Part shown: in pieces, positions 47,246 to 56,422 of the stretch
Layout: each line of letters starts with the position of its first letter
Position numbering within the stretch: position 1 is the stretch's first letter
NCBI RefSeq assembly: GCF_002911015.1
Contig: NZ_KZ626848.1
Location: 1-64,000 of the forward strand
Source of the DNA: Streptomyces populi
GTDB taxonomy: Bacteria > Actinomycetota > Actinomycetes > Streptomycetales > Streptomycetaceae
Length of the DNA: 64,000 bases
Reading direction: 5' to 3'
Made by a program: the position numbers and the translations under genes
Notes under the pieces: model-generated
Told to the model about the DNA's origin: nothing
Databases searched by the model: none
The model's input: only the letters and a program-made list of their open reading frames with translations

Positions 47246-48259
47246 TCAGTAGCCGAAGTCCTGCGTCCACCAAGGGCCGCCCTCGGCGAAGTGGACTCCG
47301 ACGCCGAGCGTCTTGAAGTCGCAGTTCAGGATGTTGGCCTTGTGGCCGGGGCTGTTCATCCAGGCTTCCATCACGGCGGCCGCGTCGGCCTGGCCGCGGG
47401 CTATGTTCTCGCCGCCGAGGCTGGTTATGCCGGCCTTCGCCGCGCGGTCCCAGGGGGTGAGCCCGCCCGGGTCGGTGTGGTCGAAGAAGTCCTGCGCCGC
47501 CATGTCCTCGCTGAAGGCCTGGGCCAGGTCCGTCAGGGAGCTGTTCGCGGCCACCGGGCTGCAACCGACCTTGGCGCGCTCGTCGTTGACGAGCTTGAGC
47601 ACCTCGGCCTCGGCGGCGGCCTCCGCGGACACGTTCACCGGGGACTTGGCGACCGGCGCCTTGGTCTCCTTCTTGGAAGGTTCCGCCGGAGCCTTGGGCT
47701 CCTTCGTCTCCTTCTCCTTCTCCTTGGAGGCTCCGGCCCCCTTGCCCTGGTTGTCCTTCTCCTTCGACGGCTCCGTCGTGGTCGGCGGGGCCGACGGCGT
47801 CGCGGAGGCCGAGGGGGCGGTGGTCGAGGGGGCGGTCGGGGTCGCGCGTCCGGAGCCACGGCTCGCCGACGTGCCCTCGCGGGCGTCCGCGCTGCCCGAG
47901 GTGCCGCCCTGCGGGGCGTCCACGTTGGAGGGCGAGCCCGCGGCCTGGACGCTGTCGGAGTTGGTGCTGCCACCGCCGAGCGCGTAGTTGTCGGCGCCGG
48001 GCACGACACCGGCCGCGACGGCCACGGTGCCGAGGGCCACGGCTGCCGAGACGCCGAGCAGTCCGGTCTTGACCGGGCTCGGACCCTTCCGCTTGCGGTG
48101 CGAGCGGGCGGCGGAGGCCGACGGGAGATCGGCGATGGCCGCGTAGCCGTAGAGGTTCTCCGGGCCGTAGCTCTCCGTGGAGGTCCCGCTCGTATCCGTG
48201 ACTCCGGTGGCGCGCCCTGTGGCGGCGCGGCCGGCGTCGGAGCGTCGGTGGCGTCCCAT
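47246..48259 (-). CDS. CAP-domain (SCP/PR1, YkwD-like) secreted or membrane-anchored protein
   Basis: A 337-residue protein with a basic cytoplasmic leader, a hydrophobic span (about residues 65-88, TGLLGVSAAVALGTVAVAAG), a long Ser/Thr/Pro then Lys/Glu-rich linker (about 100-205) and a C-terminal CAP domain (about 215-337). The CAP domain has the typical LVNDERAKVGC, FDHTDPGG, GENIARGQ and AWMNSPGHKANIL motifs; the two conserved Cys may form a disulfide. The enzymatic role of bacterial CAP proteins is unknown. ATG 48259 has GGAAGG 8 nt upstream; the in-frame ATG at 48298 has weaker context. Confidence 0.9.
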   Translation of the reverse strand: MGRHRRSDAGRAATGRATGVTDTSGTSTESYGPENLYGYAAIADLPSASAARSHRKRKGPSPVKTGLLGVSAAVALGTVAVAAGVVPGADNYALGGGSTNSDSVQAAGSPSNVDAPQGGTSGSADAREGTSASRGSGRATPTAPSTTAPSASATPSAPPTTTEPSKEKDNQGKGAGASKEKEKETKEPKAPAEPSKKETKAPVAKSPVNVSAEAAAEAEVLKLVNDERAKVGCSPVAANSSLTDLAQAFSEDMAAQDFFDHTDPGGLTPWDRAAKAGITSLGGENIARGQADAAAVMEAWMNSPGHKANILNCDFKTLGVGVHFAEGGPWWTQDFGY

Positions 48260-48412
48260 CCTTTGGGCCTTCCTCGATCTTGAGTCAGCGATCCCCACCC
48301 GAACCTCACCCCAAAGAGTGAGTTTCTAGTGAGACTCATTGGGTCGGGACGGTACCGCATGGCGCAAGGGAAGGATGTGCTCCAGGGGACATTGTCCGGT
48401 TAGCGTGCAGCC

Positions 48413-48694
48413 ATGAACGAGGTTTCACGGCTGGTGGTCTGGGTCCGCGGACGGGTCCAAGGTGTGGGTTTCCGCTGGTTCACGCGGGCCAGGGCGCTGG
48501 AGATCGGCGGGCTGAGTGGTTTTGCTCTCAATCTCGACGACGGACGCGTCCAGGTGGTCGCGGAGGGCCCTCGGGCCGGCTGCCAGAGCCTGCTCGACTG
48601 GCTCCAGGGGGACGACACGCCCGGCCGGGTGGACGGAGTCACTGAGATCTGGGACACGCCCCGGGGGGTCTACGACGGCTTCGCCATCCGGTGA
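48413..48694 (+). CDS. acyP: Acylphosphatase
   Basis: A 93-residue acylphosphatase. [14 protein letters not shown] (about residues 11-24) carries the phosphate-binding loop and catalytic Arg, and the catalytic Asn is in [17 protein letters not shown]. It hydrolyses acyl phosphates such as acetyl phosphate. The length is standard. No clear ribosome binding site precedes the ATG. It is divergent from the CAP-domain gene. Confidence 0.95.
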   Translation: MNEVSRLVVWVRGRVQGVGFRWFTRARALEIGGLSGFALNLDDGRVQVVAEGPRAGCQSLLDWLQGDDTPGRVDGVTEIWDTPRGVYDGFAIR

Positions 48695-49075
48695 CGGGGA
48701 CGGCCCCGAGGCCCCCGCGGAGGTGGCGTGGCGTATGCCACCGGCACCCCTCAGTAGTGGAAACGGCCTGGTGGTTGCCAAGAACGCCTCGAAGTGGCAG
48801 GCTCCCGAGGTAACGATGATCCAGACGCCCTGGGGCCCCGCCGGAGTCGTCGCGCCGCCGTTCCAGAAGCCGCGCGACAGTGGGTTGCCCGCCGATGCGG
48901 GGCGTGATCGTGTTGACCGTCAAACTTTTTGGTGAGACGCTGAAAGCCCCGCGCACCTTAGCTGTTTGGCATGTGGAACGGCAGCACGACATCAGCAGTG
49001 TCAAGCATCGCGGGTGCGATTCCCTCACGACCCACACCGCTTCGGTCGGTCACTCAGTGTGGAGGACCATCCATC
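48695..49075. other. Intergenic region upstream of the small coiled-coil gene
   Basis: About 380 bases with no supported gene. A TTGACCGTCAA palindrome (48913-48923) lies in a locally AT-rich stretch and includes a TTGACC -35-like hexamer; the expected -10 position (GACGCT) is poor. It may carry the promoter for the gene at 49076. Confidence 0.45.
48913..48923. promoter_or_regulatory. TTGACCGTCAA palindrome
   Basis: An 11-bp perfect palindrome (arms TTGAC/GTCAA) 153 nt upstream of the small coiled-coil gene. It is nearly the same as the palindrome at 24213-24225 between the RAM-protein gene and thiL, which may indicate a shared regulator. Confidence 0.3.
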
Positions 49076-49279
49076 ATGGCAAAGGCGCTTCTCGGTTACG
49101 TCGGCGGTTCCGACCCGCGACTCATTGCCGAGATGCGACGGCTCCAGCAGCGCGTCCAGGACCTCGAATCCGAGCTCGTACGGATCCAGGCCGAGAACGA
49201 CGCGCTCGCGGCTGCCGCTTCTCACGACTCGCTTCTCGAGAGCATCGACGTACCCCAGGCGGAGCCTGCGCTCACCTGA
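49076..49279 (+). CDS. Small coiled-coil protein
   Basis: A 67-residue protein that opens with MAKALLGYVGGSDPRLIAEM and continues as a leucine-rich heptad coiled coil (about residues 18-48, MRRLQQRVQDLESELVRIQA). I recall it as a conserved streptomycete protein of unknown function. GTGGAGGACC lies about 10 nt before the ATG. It ends in front of a good intrinsic terminator and is not part of the smc transcript. Confidence 0.8.
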   Translation: MAKALLGYVGGSDPRLIAEMRRLQQRVQDLESELVRIQAENDALAAAASHDSLLESIDVPQAEPALT

Positions 49280-49346
49280 CCACTGCACTGCACCATGACA
49301 GCAGTGGTTGGGCAGCCCGAATCAACCGCTAAGTTGTCAGATTTGC

Positions 49347-49370
49347 AAGGGACGCCGTCCGGCGTCCCTT
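49347..49370 (+). terminator. Intrinsic terminator after the small coiled-coil gene
   Basis: AAGGGACGCC(G)-TC-(C)GGCGTCCCTT, an 11-bp stem followed by CTTTCTTTCC. It is one of the few hairpins in the window with a pyrimidine/T-rich tail. Confidence 0.8.
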
Positions 49371-49486
49371 CTTTCTTTCCCCCGAGCATCGTTCCCCCTC
49401 TTTAACGTCTGGTCTGCCCTGCGCGTTCACGGGTGAAACCGCGTGTTCATGGAGTGAGACCGGCCCGAAAGGTAGAGTCCGGCGGC

Positions 49487-52400
49487 GTGCACCTCAAGGC
49501 CCTGACCCTGCGAGGGTTCAAGTCGTTCGCCTCCGCGACCACGTTGCGGTTCGAGCCGGGCATCACCTGCGTCGTGGGCCCCAACGGCTCCGGCAAGTCC
49601 AACGTCGTGGACGCGCTCAGCTGGGTCATGGGCGAGCAGGGGGCCAAGTCCCTGCGCGGCGGCAAGATGGAGGACGTCATCTTCGCCGGCACCACCGGGC
49701 GTCCCCCGCTCGGCCGCGCCGAGGTCTCCCTGACCATCGACAACTCCGACGGGGCGCTGCCCATCGAGTACGCCGAGGTCACCATCACGCGGATCATGTT
49801 CCGCAACGGCGGCAGCGAGTACCAGATCAACGGCGACACCTGCCGACTGCTGGACATCCAGGAGCTGTTGTCCGACTCCGGCATCGGCCGCGAGATGCAC
49901 GTCATCGTCGGACAGGGCCAGCTCGACTCCGTCCTGCACGCCGACCCGATGGGCCGCCGCGCCTTCATCGAGGAGGCGGCGGGCGTTCTCAAGCACCGCA
50001 AGCGCAAGGAGAAGGCGCTGCGGAAACTGGACGCCATGAAGGCGAACCTGGCCCGTGTCCAGGACCTCACCGACGAACTGCGGCGCCAGTTGAAGCCGCT
50101 CGGCCGGCAGGCGGCCGTCGCCCGCCGCGCCGCCGTCATCCAGGCCGACCTGCGCGACGCCCGGCTGCGCCTGCTCGCCGACGACCTCGTACGGCTGCGG
50201 GGGGCGCTCCAGTCCGAGATCGCCGACGAGGCCGCGCTCAAGCAGCGCAAGGAGTCCGCCGAGACCGAACTCAGGAAGGCGCTCCAGCGGGAGGCGCTGC
50301 TGGAGGACGAGGTGCGGCAGCTGACGCCGCGTCTCCAGCGCGCGCAGCAGACCTGGTACGAACTCTCCCAGCTCGCGGAGCGGGTGCGCGGCACCGTCTC
50401 GCTGGCCGACGCGCGGGTGAAGAGCGCCACCTCGGCGCCCACGGAGGAGCGGCGCGGGCGCGACCCGGACGACATGGAGCGCGAGGCCGTCCGCGTCCGC
50501 GAGCAGGAGGCCGAGCTCGAAGCGGCCCTGGAGGCGGCCGAGCGGGCGCTGGAGGACACCGTCGCGCACCGCGCCGAGCTGGAGCGGGAACTGACGGTCG
50601 AGGAGCGCCGCCTCAAGGACGTGGCCCGGGCCATCGCCGACCGCCGCGAGGGCCTCGCCCGCCTGGGCGGCCAGGTCAACGCCGCCCGTTCGCGCGCCGC
50701 CTCCGCGCAGGCCGAGATCGACCGGCTCGCCGCCGCGCGCGACGAGGCCCAGGAGCGCGCGGTCACGGCCCAGGAGGAGTACGAGCAGCTGAAGGCCGAG
50801 GTCGACGGTCTCGACGCGGGCGACGCCGACCTCGCCGAGCGGCACGAGGCGGCCAGGCGGGACCTGTCCGACGCGGAGGCCGCGCTGAGCGTGGCCCGCG
50901 AGTCCGCCACGGCGGCCGAACGCGAGCGGGCCGCCACCCGGGCCCGCCGTGACGCCCTCGCCCTCGGCCTGCGGCGCAAGGACGGCACGGGGGTGCTGCT
51001 CGGCGCCACCGACCGGCTCACCGGGGTGCTCGGCCCTGCCGCCGGACTGCTGTCGGTCACCCCCGGTTTCGAGGTCGCGCTCGCCGCCGCCTTCGGCGCG
51101 GCGGCCGACGCCGTCGCGGTCACCACCCCCGCCTCGGCGGCGGAGGCCATCCGTCTGCTGCGCAAGCAGGACGCGGGCCGCGCGGCCCTGCTGCTCGCCG
51201 GAGCCCCCGGGGAACCCCACGTCGGCACCGCACCGGCGAACGGCGCCCCCACGGGCGTACTCCTCCAGGGCCAGGACCAGGACCAGGACCAGGACGAGGG
51301 CGGGGAACGGGGCGACGGGCCGCCGTACGCCGCCGACCTCGTCCGGGGCCCCGCCGAGCTGATGCCCGCCGTGCGGAGGCTGCTGCGCGGGATCGTCGTC
51401 GTCGGGACCCTGGAGGAGGCCGAGGAACTGGTCCACGCGCTGCCCGGGCTCACCGCGGTGACCGCCGAGGGCGATCTGCTCGGGACGCACTTCGCGCACG
51501 GCGGGTCCGCCGGGGCGCCCAGCCTGCTCGAGGTGCAGGCCTCCGTGGACGAGGCGACGGCCGAGATCGAGGAACTGGCCGTGCGCTGCGAGGAACTGAC
51601 CGAGGAGCAGCGCCTGGCGACCGAGCTGCGAGGGCGGCGAGCCGCACTCGTCGAGGAGTTGGGGGAGCGGCGGCGGGCCGCCGAACGGGAGAAGTCGGCC
51701 GTCGCGCAGCAGCTCGGACGGCTCGCGGGGCAGGCACGGGGTGCCGCGGGCGAGGCGGAGCGCGGCACCGCCGCGGCCGCCCGCGCTCAGGAGGCGCTCG
51801 ACCGGGCCGTGGCCGAGGCGGAGGAACTGGCCGAACGGCTCGCCGTGGCCGAGGAGATGCCGGTCGAGGAGGAACCCGACACCTCGGTACGGGACCGGCT
51901 CGCCGCGGACGGTGCCAACGCCCGGCAGACGGAGATGGAGGCCCGGCTCCAGGTGCGTACGCACGAGGAGCGGGTCAAGGGACTCGCCGGCCGGGCCGAC
52001 TCGCTGGACCGGGCCGCCCGCGCCGAACGCGAGGCACGCGCGCGTGCCGAACAGCGCCGTGCGCGGCTGCGCCACGAGGCGTCCGTCGCCGGGGCCGTCG
52101 CCTCCGGAGCGCGGCAGCTGCTCGCGCACGTCGAGGTCTCGCTCGCCCGTGCCGAGGAGGAGCGGGACGCCGCCGACGGCGCGAAGGCCCGCCGCGAGCA
52201 GGAGCTCGTGGCCGCGCGGGGCCAGGGCCGTGATCTCAAGGCGGAGCTCGACAAGCTCACCGACTCGGTGCACCGGGGCGAGGTGCTCGGCGCCGAGAAG
52301 CGGATGCGCATGGAGCAGCTGGAGGCGAAGGCGCTGGACGAACTCGGCGTCGAGCCGGCGGGGCTCGTCGCGGACTACGGTCCCGACCAGCTCGTACCCC

Positions 52401-53119
52401 CGTCACTGCCCGCCGAGGGCGAGGAACTGCCCGAGGACCCCGAGCACCCGCGCAACCAGCCCCGGCCGTTCCACCGCGCCGAGCAGGAGAAGCGGCTCAA
52501 GTCGGCCGAACGGGCGTACCAGCAGCTCGGCAAGATCAATCCGCTGGCCCTGGAGGAGTTCGCGGCGCTGGAGGAGCGCCACAAGTTCCTCAGCGAGCAG
52601 CTGGAGGACCTCAAGAAGACGCGCGCCGACCTCCTGCAGGTGGTGAAGGAGGTCGACGAGCGCGTCGAGCAGGTCTTCACCGAGGCCTACCGGGACACCG
52701 CCCGGGAGTTCGAGGGCGTCTTCAGCCGGCTGTTCCCGGGCGGGGACGGGCGGCTGATCCTGACCGATCCCGACAACATGCTCACCACGGGTGTCGACGT
52801 GGAGGCCCGGCCGCCGGGCAAGAAGGTCAAGCGGCTCAGCCTCCTCTCCGGCGGCGAGCGGTCGCTGACCGCCGTCGCGCTCCTGGTGTCGATCTTCAAG
52901 GCGCGCCCCAGCCCGTTCTACGTGATGGACGAGGTCGAGGCGGCACTGGACGACACCAACCTCCAGCGGCTGATCAGGATCATGCAGGAGCTCCAGGAGG
53001 CCTCCCAGCTCATCGTGATCACGCACCAGAAGCGCACGATGGAGGTCGCCGACGCGCTGTACGGCGTCTCCATGCAGGGTGACGGCGTCTCGAAGGTCAT
53101 CAGCCAGCGGCTGCGCTGA
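49487..53119 (+). CDS. smc: Chromosome segregation protein SMC
   Basis: A 1210-residue condensin ATPase. Walker A GPNGSGKS (31-38), two long coiled coils, a central hinge (about 505-665), then the ABC signature LSLLSGGERSLTA and Walker B FYVMDEVEAALDD form the complete SMC layout. With ScpA/ScpB it organises and segregates the chromosome, especially during sporulation septation. The hinge holds an unusual QDQDQDQDE run. No ribosome binding site precedes GTG 49487; TAGAGT (49473-49478) ends eight bases upstream, so the mRNA is nearly leaderless. The reading frame opens earlier (49433) but lacks SMC similarity there. Confidence 0.97.
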   Translation: MHLKALTLRGFKSFASATTLRFEPGITCVVGPNGSGKSNVVDALSWVMGEQGAKSLRGGKMEDVIFAGTTGRPPLGRAEVSLTIDNSDGALPIEYAEVTITRIMFRNGGSEYQINGDTCRLLDIQELLSDSGIGREMHVIVGQGQLDSVLHADPMGRRAFIEEAAGVLKHRKRKEKALRKLDAMKANLARVQDLTDELRRQLKPLGRQAAVARRAAVIQADLRDARLRLLADDLVRLRGALQSEIADEAALKQRKESAETELRKALQREALLEDEVRQLTPRLQRAQQTWYELSQLAERVRGTVSLADARVKSATSAPTEERRGRDPDDMEREAVRVREQEAELEAALEAAERALEDTVAHRAELERELTVEERRLKDVARAIADRREGLARLGGQVNAARSRAASAQAEIDRLAAARDEAQERAVTAQEEYEQLKAEVDGLDAGDADLAERHEAARRDLSDAEAALSVARESATAAERERAATRARRDALALGLRRKDGTGVLLGATDRLTGVLGPAAGLLSVTPGFEVALAAAFGAAADAVAVTTPASAAEAIRLLRKQDAGRAALLLAGAPGEPHVGTAPANGAPTGVLLQGQDQDQDQDEGGERGDGPPYAADLVRGPAELMPAVRRLLRGIVVVGTLEEAEELVHALPGLTAVTAEGDLLGTHFAHGGSAGAPSLLEVQASVDEATAEIEELAVRCEELTEEQRLATELRGRRAALVEELGERRRAAEREKSAVAQQLGRLAGQARGAAGEAERGTAAAARAQEALDRAVAEAEELAERLAVAEEMPVEEEPDTSVRDRLAADGANARQTEMEARLQVRTHEERVKGLAGRADSLDRAARAEREARARAEQRRARLRHEASVAGAVASGARQLLAHVEVSLARAEEERDAADGAKARREQELVAARGQGRDLKAELDKLTDSVHRGEVLGAEKRMRMEQLEAKALDELGVEPAGLVADYGPDQLVPPSLPAEGEELPEDPEHPRNQPRPFHRAEQEKRLKSAERAYQQLGKINPLALEEFAALEERHKFLSEQLEDLKKTRADLLQVVKEVDERVEQVFTEAYRDTAREFEGVFSRLFPGGDGRLILTDPDNMLTTGVDVEARPPGKKVKRLSLLSGGERSLTAVALLVSIFKARPSPFYVMDEVEAALDDTNLQRLIRIMQELQEASQLIVITHQKRTMEVADALYGVSMQGDGVSKVISQRLR

Positions 53120-53172
53120 TCCTCACGGCACGTCCGGTCCGGGAGCCCGCCGGCCGACGGCCGGGCCGGCGC

Positions 53173-53517
53173 CTACGGCTGCCCGTCCGGCTCCGGAAGG
53201 TCCTCGCCCACGCCCTCGTCGGCAAGTTCGGCGAGCACCTCCGCGTGGCAGCGCTCGGGGACGCACCAGCAGCCGAGGCGGTGGCCGCGCAGGGCGGGGA
53301 GCCGTGCCAGCAGGTCCGGCCGTGCCAGCAGATAGGCGCGGTACAGCTCGACGACCTCCTCCCGGGTGCCGTCGTGGCCCGGGCGGAACGGGCTCGCCAG
53401 CGGGGAGCCGGTCAGGTGCCAGCCGCCCCGGTGCATGGCGCGGCCGACGTACACCACATCGGCGTACGCGGGATCGTCGCGGTGACCCTTGAGATTGACG
53501 ACCGTGGTGTGCGGCAT
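53173..53517 (-). CDS. DUF4326 protein
   Basis: A 114-residue protein of the DUF4326 family, small proteins often found in phage and plasmid contexts. It reads MPHTTVVNLKGHRDDPAYAD...YVGRAMHRGGW, then LASPFRPGHDGTREEVVELYRAYL and the Cys-containing GCWCVPERCHAEVL, the family hallmark. Function is unknown. ATG 53517 has GAGGA 8 nt upstream; the open frame upstream (to 53643) has no family similarity. It is convergent with smc. Confidence 0.87.
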   Translation of the reverse strand: MPHTTVVNLKGHRDDPAYADVVYVGRAMHRGGWHLTGSPLASPFRPGHDGTREEVVELYRAYLLARPDLLARLPALRGHRLGCWCVPERCHAEVLAELADEGVGEDLPEPDGQP

Positions 53518-53637
53518 GCCCGGATCCTCGTCGCTCGGTCCCTCATGGGCAACGTGAACGGGGCCGGGTTTCCCCGGTGGGACGAGGGGTAGCCGGGTGT
53601 GCCATGGGGGCTCTGCTGAACCATCCGGGTACTTGAT

Positions 53638-53652
53638 GTTCAATTATTGAAC
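53638..53652. promoter_or_regulatory. Perfect palindrome GTTCAAT-T-ATTGAAC
   Basis: A 15-bp perfect palindrome in the AT-rich region upstream of glcP, about 45 nt before the -35 element. It is a plausible operator for a repressor or activator of glucose permease expression. Confidence 0.4.
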
Positions 53653-53697
53653 GCAATGACGCTGGATCGTCGCCTGAAGTTCAGGACTGCCTCGAGT

Positions 53698-53725
53698 TTG
53701 ACTTCGAAACTTGAAGGCATATTCT
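53698..53725 (+). promoter_or_regulatory. glcP promoter-like element
   Basis: TTGACT (53698-53703), 16-nt spacer, TATTCT (53720-53725), in the AT-rich patch upstream of glcP. It is the best promoter match in this interval. Confidence 0.5.
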
Positions 53726-53847
53726 CTCCGACGTTGTTTTTACCTTCAGGTGGTGGCCCGCATGAACCTGTGCGCCACTGGTAACCACCAGCGAAGGCTT
53801 TCGCCCCCCACCCCCGGCAGCGAGGCCGGTGGCCCGAGGAGTCTTAC

Positions 53848-55266
53848 GTGACCAGCGCATCACAGGCACCTGTGCCAGGAGCCACGCCGGCTCATCCCGA
53901 GCACCTCGGGCATGTCATCTTCATCGCGGCGGCGGCCGCGATGGGCGGCTTCCTGTTCGGCTACGACAGCGCCGTGATCAATGGCGCGGTCGAGGCCATC
54001 CGGGACCGGTACGACATCGGCTCCGCGGCGCTGGCCCAGGTCATCGCCATCGCCCTGATCGGCTGCGCCGTCGGCGCGGCGGCCGCCGGCCGCATGGCCG
54101 ACCGCATCGGGCGCATCCGCTGCATGCAGATCTCCGCGACCCTCTTCACCGTCAGCGCGATCGGCTCGGCGCTGCCCTTCGCGCTGTGGGACCTCGCCTT
54201 CTGGCGGATCATCGGCGGATTCGCCATCGGCATGGCCTCCGTCATCGGCCCCGCCTACATCGCCGAGGTCTCCCCGCCCGCGTACCGCGGACGGCTCGGT
54301 TCGTTCCAGCAGGCCGCGATCGTCGTCGGCATCGCCATCTCGCAGCTCGTCAACTACGCCATCCTGAACGCCGCCGACGGCGACCAGCGCGGTCAGCTGC
54401 TGGGCGTGGAGGCCTGGCAGGTCATGCTCGGCGTCATGGTCATCCCGGCCGTCCTGTACGGGCTGCTCTCCTTCGTCATCCCCGAGTCCCCGCGCTTCCT
54501 GCTCGAGGTGGGCCGCAGGGACCGCGCGCGGGAGGTGCTCGAGGAGGTCGAGGGCGACAAGATCGACCTGGACGCCCGGGTCGCCGAGATCGAGGCGGCC
54601 ATGAGGCGCGAGACCAAGTCCACCTTCAAGGACCTGCTCGGCGGCAGCTTCCTCTTCCTGCCGATCGTCTGGATCGGCATCGGGCTCTCGGTCTTCCAGC
54701 AGTTCGTCGGCATCAACGTCGCGTTCTACTACTCCTCGACGCTGTGGCAGTCGGTCGGTGTCGACCCGACGGACTCGTTCTTCTACTCGTTCACCACGTC
54801 GATCATCAACATCATCGGCACCGTGATCGCCATGATCTTCGTGGACCGCATCGGCCGCAAGCCGCTCGCCCTCATCGGCTCGGTGGGTATGGCCATCGGT
54901 CTCGGCCTGGAGGCCTGGGCCTTCTCCTACGACCTGGTCGACGGCAAGCTGCCGGCCACCCAGGGCTGGGTCGCCCTGATCGCCGCCCACGTCTTCGTCC
55001 TCTTCTTCGCCCTCTCCTGGGGTGTCGTGGTCTGGGTGTTCCTCGGCGAGATGTTCCCCAACCGGATCCGCGCCGCCGCGCTCGGCGTCGCCGCCTCCGC
55101 GCAGTGGATCGCCAACTGGGCCATCACCGCGAGCTTCCCGTCGCTGGCCGACTGGAACCTCTCGGCCACCTACGTGATCTACACGTGCTTCGCCGTGCTC
55201 TCCATCCCCTTCGTCCTGAAGTTCGTCAAGGAGACGAAGGGCAAGGCCCTGGAGGAGATGGGCTGA
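53848..55266 (+). CDS. glcP: Glucose permease, MFS sugar porter
   Basis: A 472-residue major-facilitator sugar/H+ symporter with twelve membrane segments. Family signatures are GFLFGYDSAVINGA, GRMADRIGRIRCM, PAYIAEVSPPAYRGRLGS, PESPRFLLEVGR, FQQFVGINVAFYYSS, DRIGRKPLALIG and the C-terminal half's WVFLGEMFPNRIRAAA. Sequence and position after smc match GlcP of S. coelicolor, the main glucose transporter that feeds glucose kinase. GTG 53848 has AGGAG 6 nt upstream. It stands as its own unit with a long, AT-rich upstream region. Confidence 0.95.
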   Translation: MTSASQAPVPGATPAHPEHLGHVIFIAAAAAMGGFLFGYDSAVINGAVEAIRDRYDIGSAALAQVIAIALIGCAVGAAAAGRMADRIGRIRCMQISATLFTVSAIGSALPFALWDLAFWRIIGGFAIGMASVIGPAYIAEVSPPAYRGRLGSFQQAAIVVGIAISQLVNYAILNAADGDQRGQLLGVEAWQVMLGVMVIPAVLYGLLSFVIPESPRFLLEVGRRDRAREVLEEVEGDKIDLDARVAEIEAAMRRETKSTFKDLLGGSFLFLPIVWIGIGLSVFQQFVGINVAFYYSSTLWQSVGVDPTDSFFYSFTTSIINIIGTVIAMIFVDRIGRKPLALIGSVGMAIGLGLEAWAFSYDLVDGKLPATQGWVALIAAHVFVLFFALSWGVVVWVFLGEMFPNRIRAAALGVAASAQWIANWAITASFPSLADWNLSATYVIYTCFAVLSIPFVLKFVKETKGKALEEMG

Positions 55267-55272
55267 CCATCC

Positions 55273-55359
55273 GTGTCACCGGCGGCTCCCCACGGCCGCC
55301 CGTGTCGCCGGCGGCTTCCCGCGGCCGCCACGTCACCGGCGTCCCCCCACGGCCGCCGG
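55273..55359. repeat. 29-bp tandem repeat, three units
   Basis: Three imperfect units of 28-29 bp, GTGTCRCCGGCGGCT(T/C)CCC(C/G)CGGCCGCC, start at about 55273, 55302 and 55330, directly after glcP. Each unit can form internal GGCGGC/GCCGCC pairing. Confidence 0.65.
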
Positions 55360-55374
55360 TGACTCCCCCGACCC

Positions 55375-55410
55375 GGGGAGAAGGGCCAAGTCCCCGCTGC
55401 CCTTCTCCCC
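55375..55410. terminator. Bidirectional terminator between glcP and LLM gene
   Basis: A perfect 12-bp stem GGGGAGAAGGGC/GCCCTTCTCCCC with a 12-nt loop, between the convergent genes glcP and the flavin-dependent oxidoreductase. Confidence 0.75.
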
Positions 55411-55453
55411 GTACTGGTGAAGAGGGTGTGCCGCCCCGGCCCGGGCCGTCAGG

Positions 55454-56422
55454 TCACGCGAGCCGGGGCAGCACGCTCTCGCAGAACAGCTGTAGGCTCC
55501 GCCGGCCCTCGTCCACGGGCATCCCGCCGGCCAGCGGATGCAGGACGAGGTTGTCCAGGCCCTGCTCCACGCACTGGTCGGGCGTGAGGACGCGGTAGAC
55601 GCCCTCGGCGCGCAGCTCCTCGACCGTCGTGGCCGCCGACCGCACCGCCGAGCGGATCTCGCCGGACTGCCAGGAGGCGTACGTCCGCGCCTCGTGCAGG
55701 AAGTGGCGGCCGTACTCGGCCCACGCCCGGTCCGGGTCCTCGGCGATGTGCAGCAGCGGCGTCTCGGCGCCGGGCATCATGGTCCAGCCCTCGGTGCCGT
55801 ACTCGATGAGCCGCTCCTTGTAATAGGCCTCCAGCTCCGGCAGGTGCGCGCTCGGGAAGAACGGCAGCCCGAGCCGGGCGGCGCGCCGGGCCGCGGCCCT
55901 GGAGGAGCCGCCCACCAGCAGCAGGGGGTGCGGGTCCGAGAACGGACGAGGGGTGACCCGTACCGTGCGGCCCCGGTAGGTGAACTCCTCGCCGGTCCAC
56001 GCCTTCAGCACCGTCTCCAGGAGCTCGTCCTGGAGCTTGCCGCGCCGTTTCCAGTCGACGTCGAACTGCGCGTACTCCTCGGGCCGGTAGCCGATGCCGG
56101 CCACGGTCACCAGCCGGCCGCCGCTGAGCAGGTCGAGCACGGCGATGTCCTCGGCGAGACGCAGCGGGTCGTGCAGCGGGCCGATGACCGCGGAGACGGT
56201 GACCGCGATGCGCCGGGTCGCCCCGAAGACGGCGGCCGCGAAGGCGAAGGGCGAGGGCAGCCAGTTGTTCGCCACCCCGTGGTGTTCCTCGGTCTGCACC
56301 GTGGTGATTCCGCGGTCGTCGGCGTACGCGGCCATCTCGACGGCGGCTCGGTAGCGGGCGCCGAGCGAGGCGGGGGTGGCGTCGGGTTCGACGAGGTTGA
56401 AGCGCACGACCGTCACGGGCAT
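55454..56422 (-). CDS. LLM-class flavin-dependent oxidoreductase (luciferase-like)
   Basis: A 322-residue TIM-barrel bacterial-luciferase-like protein. It begins MPVTVVRFNLVEPDATPASL and shows the typical TTVQTEEHHGVANNWLPSP, AVTVSAVIGPLHDPLRLAED, AVLDLLSGGRLVTVAGIGYR and LLVGGSSRAAARRAARLG elements of F420- or FMN-dependent LLM enzymes. The cofactor cannot be read with certainty; a cofC gene for F420 is present in the window. AGGGGGG lies before ATG 56422; the frame remains open far upstream but without homology. It is convergent with glcP. Confidence 0.9.
   Translation of the reverse strand: MPVTVVRFNLVEPDATPASLGARYRAAVEMAAYADDRGITTVQTEEHHGVANNWLPSPFAFAAAVFGATRRIAVTVSAVIGPLHDPLRLAEDIAVLDLLSGGRLVTVAGIGYRPEEYAQFDVDWKRRGKLQDELLETVLKAWTGEEFTYRGRTVRVTPRPFSDPHPLLLVGGSSRAAARRAARLGLPFFPSAHLPELEAYYKERLIEYGTEGWTMMPGAETPLLHIAEDPDRAWAEYGRHFLHEARTYASWQSGEIRSAVRSAATTVEELRAEGVYRVLTPDQCVEQGLDNLVLHPLAGGMPVDEGRRSLQLFCESVLPRLA

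Larger units (their letters stand above)
53518..53847. other. Regulatory region upstream of glcP
   Basis: About 330 bases without genes, notably AT-rich from 53630 to 53760. It contains the palindrome at 53638-53652 and the promoter-like pair at 53698-53725, leaving a leader of more than 100 nt before glcP. Confidence 0.5.
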
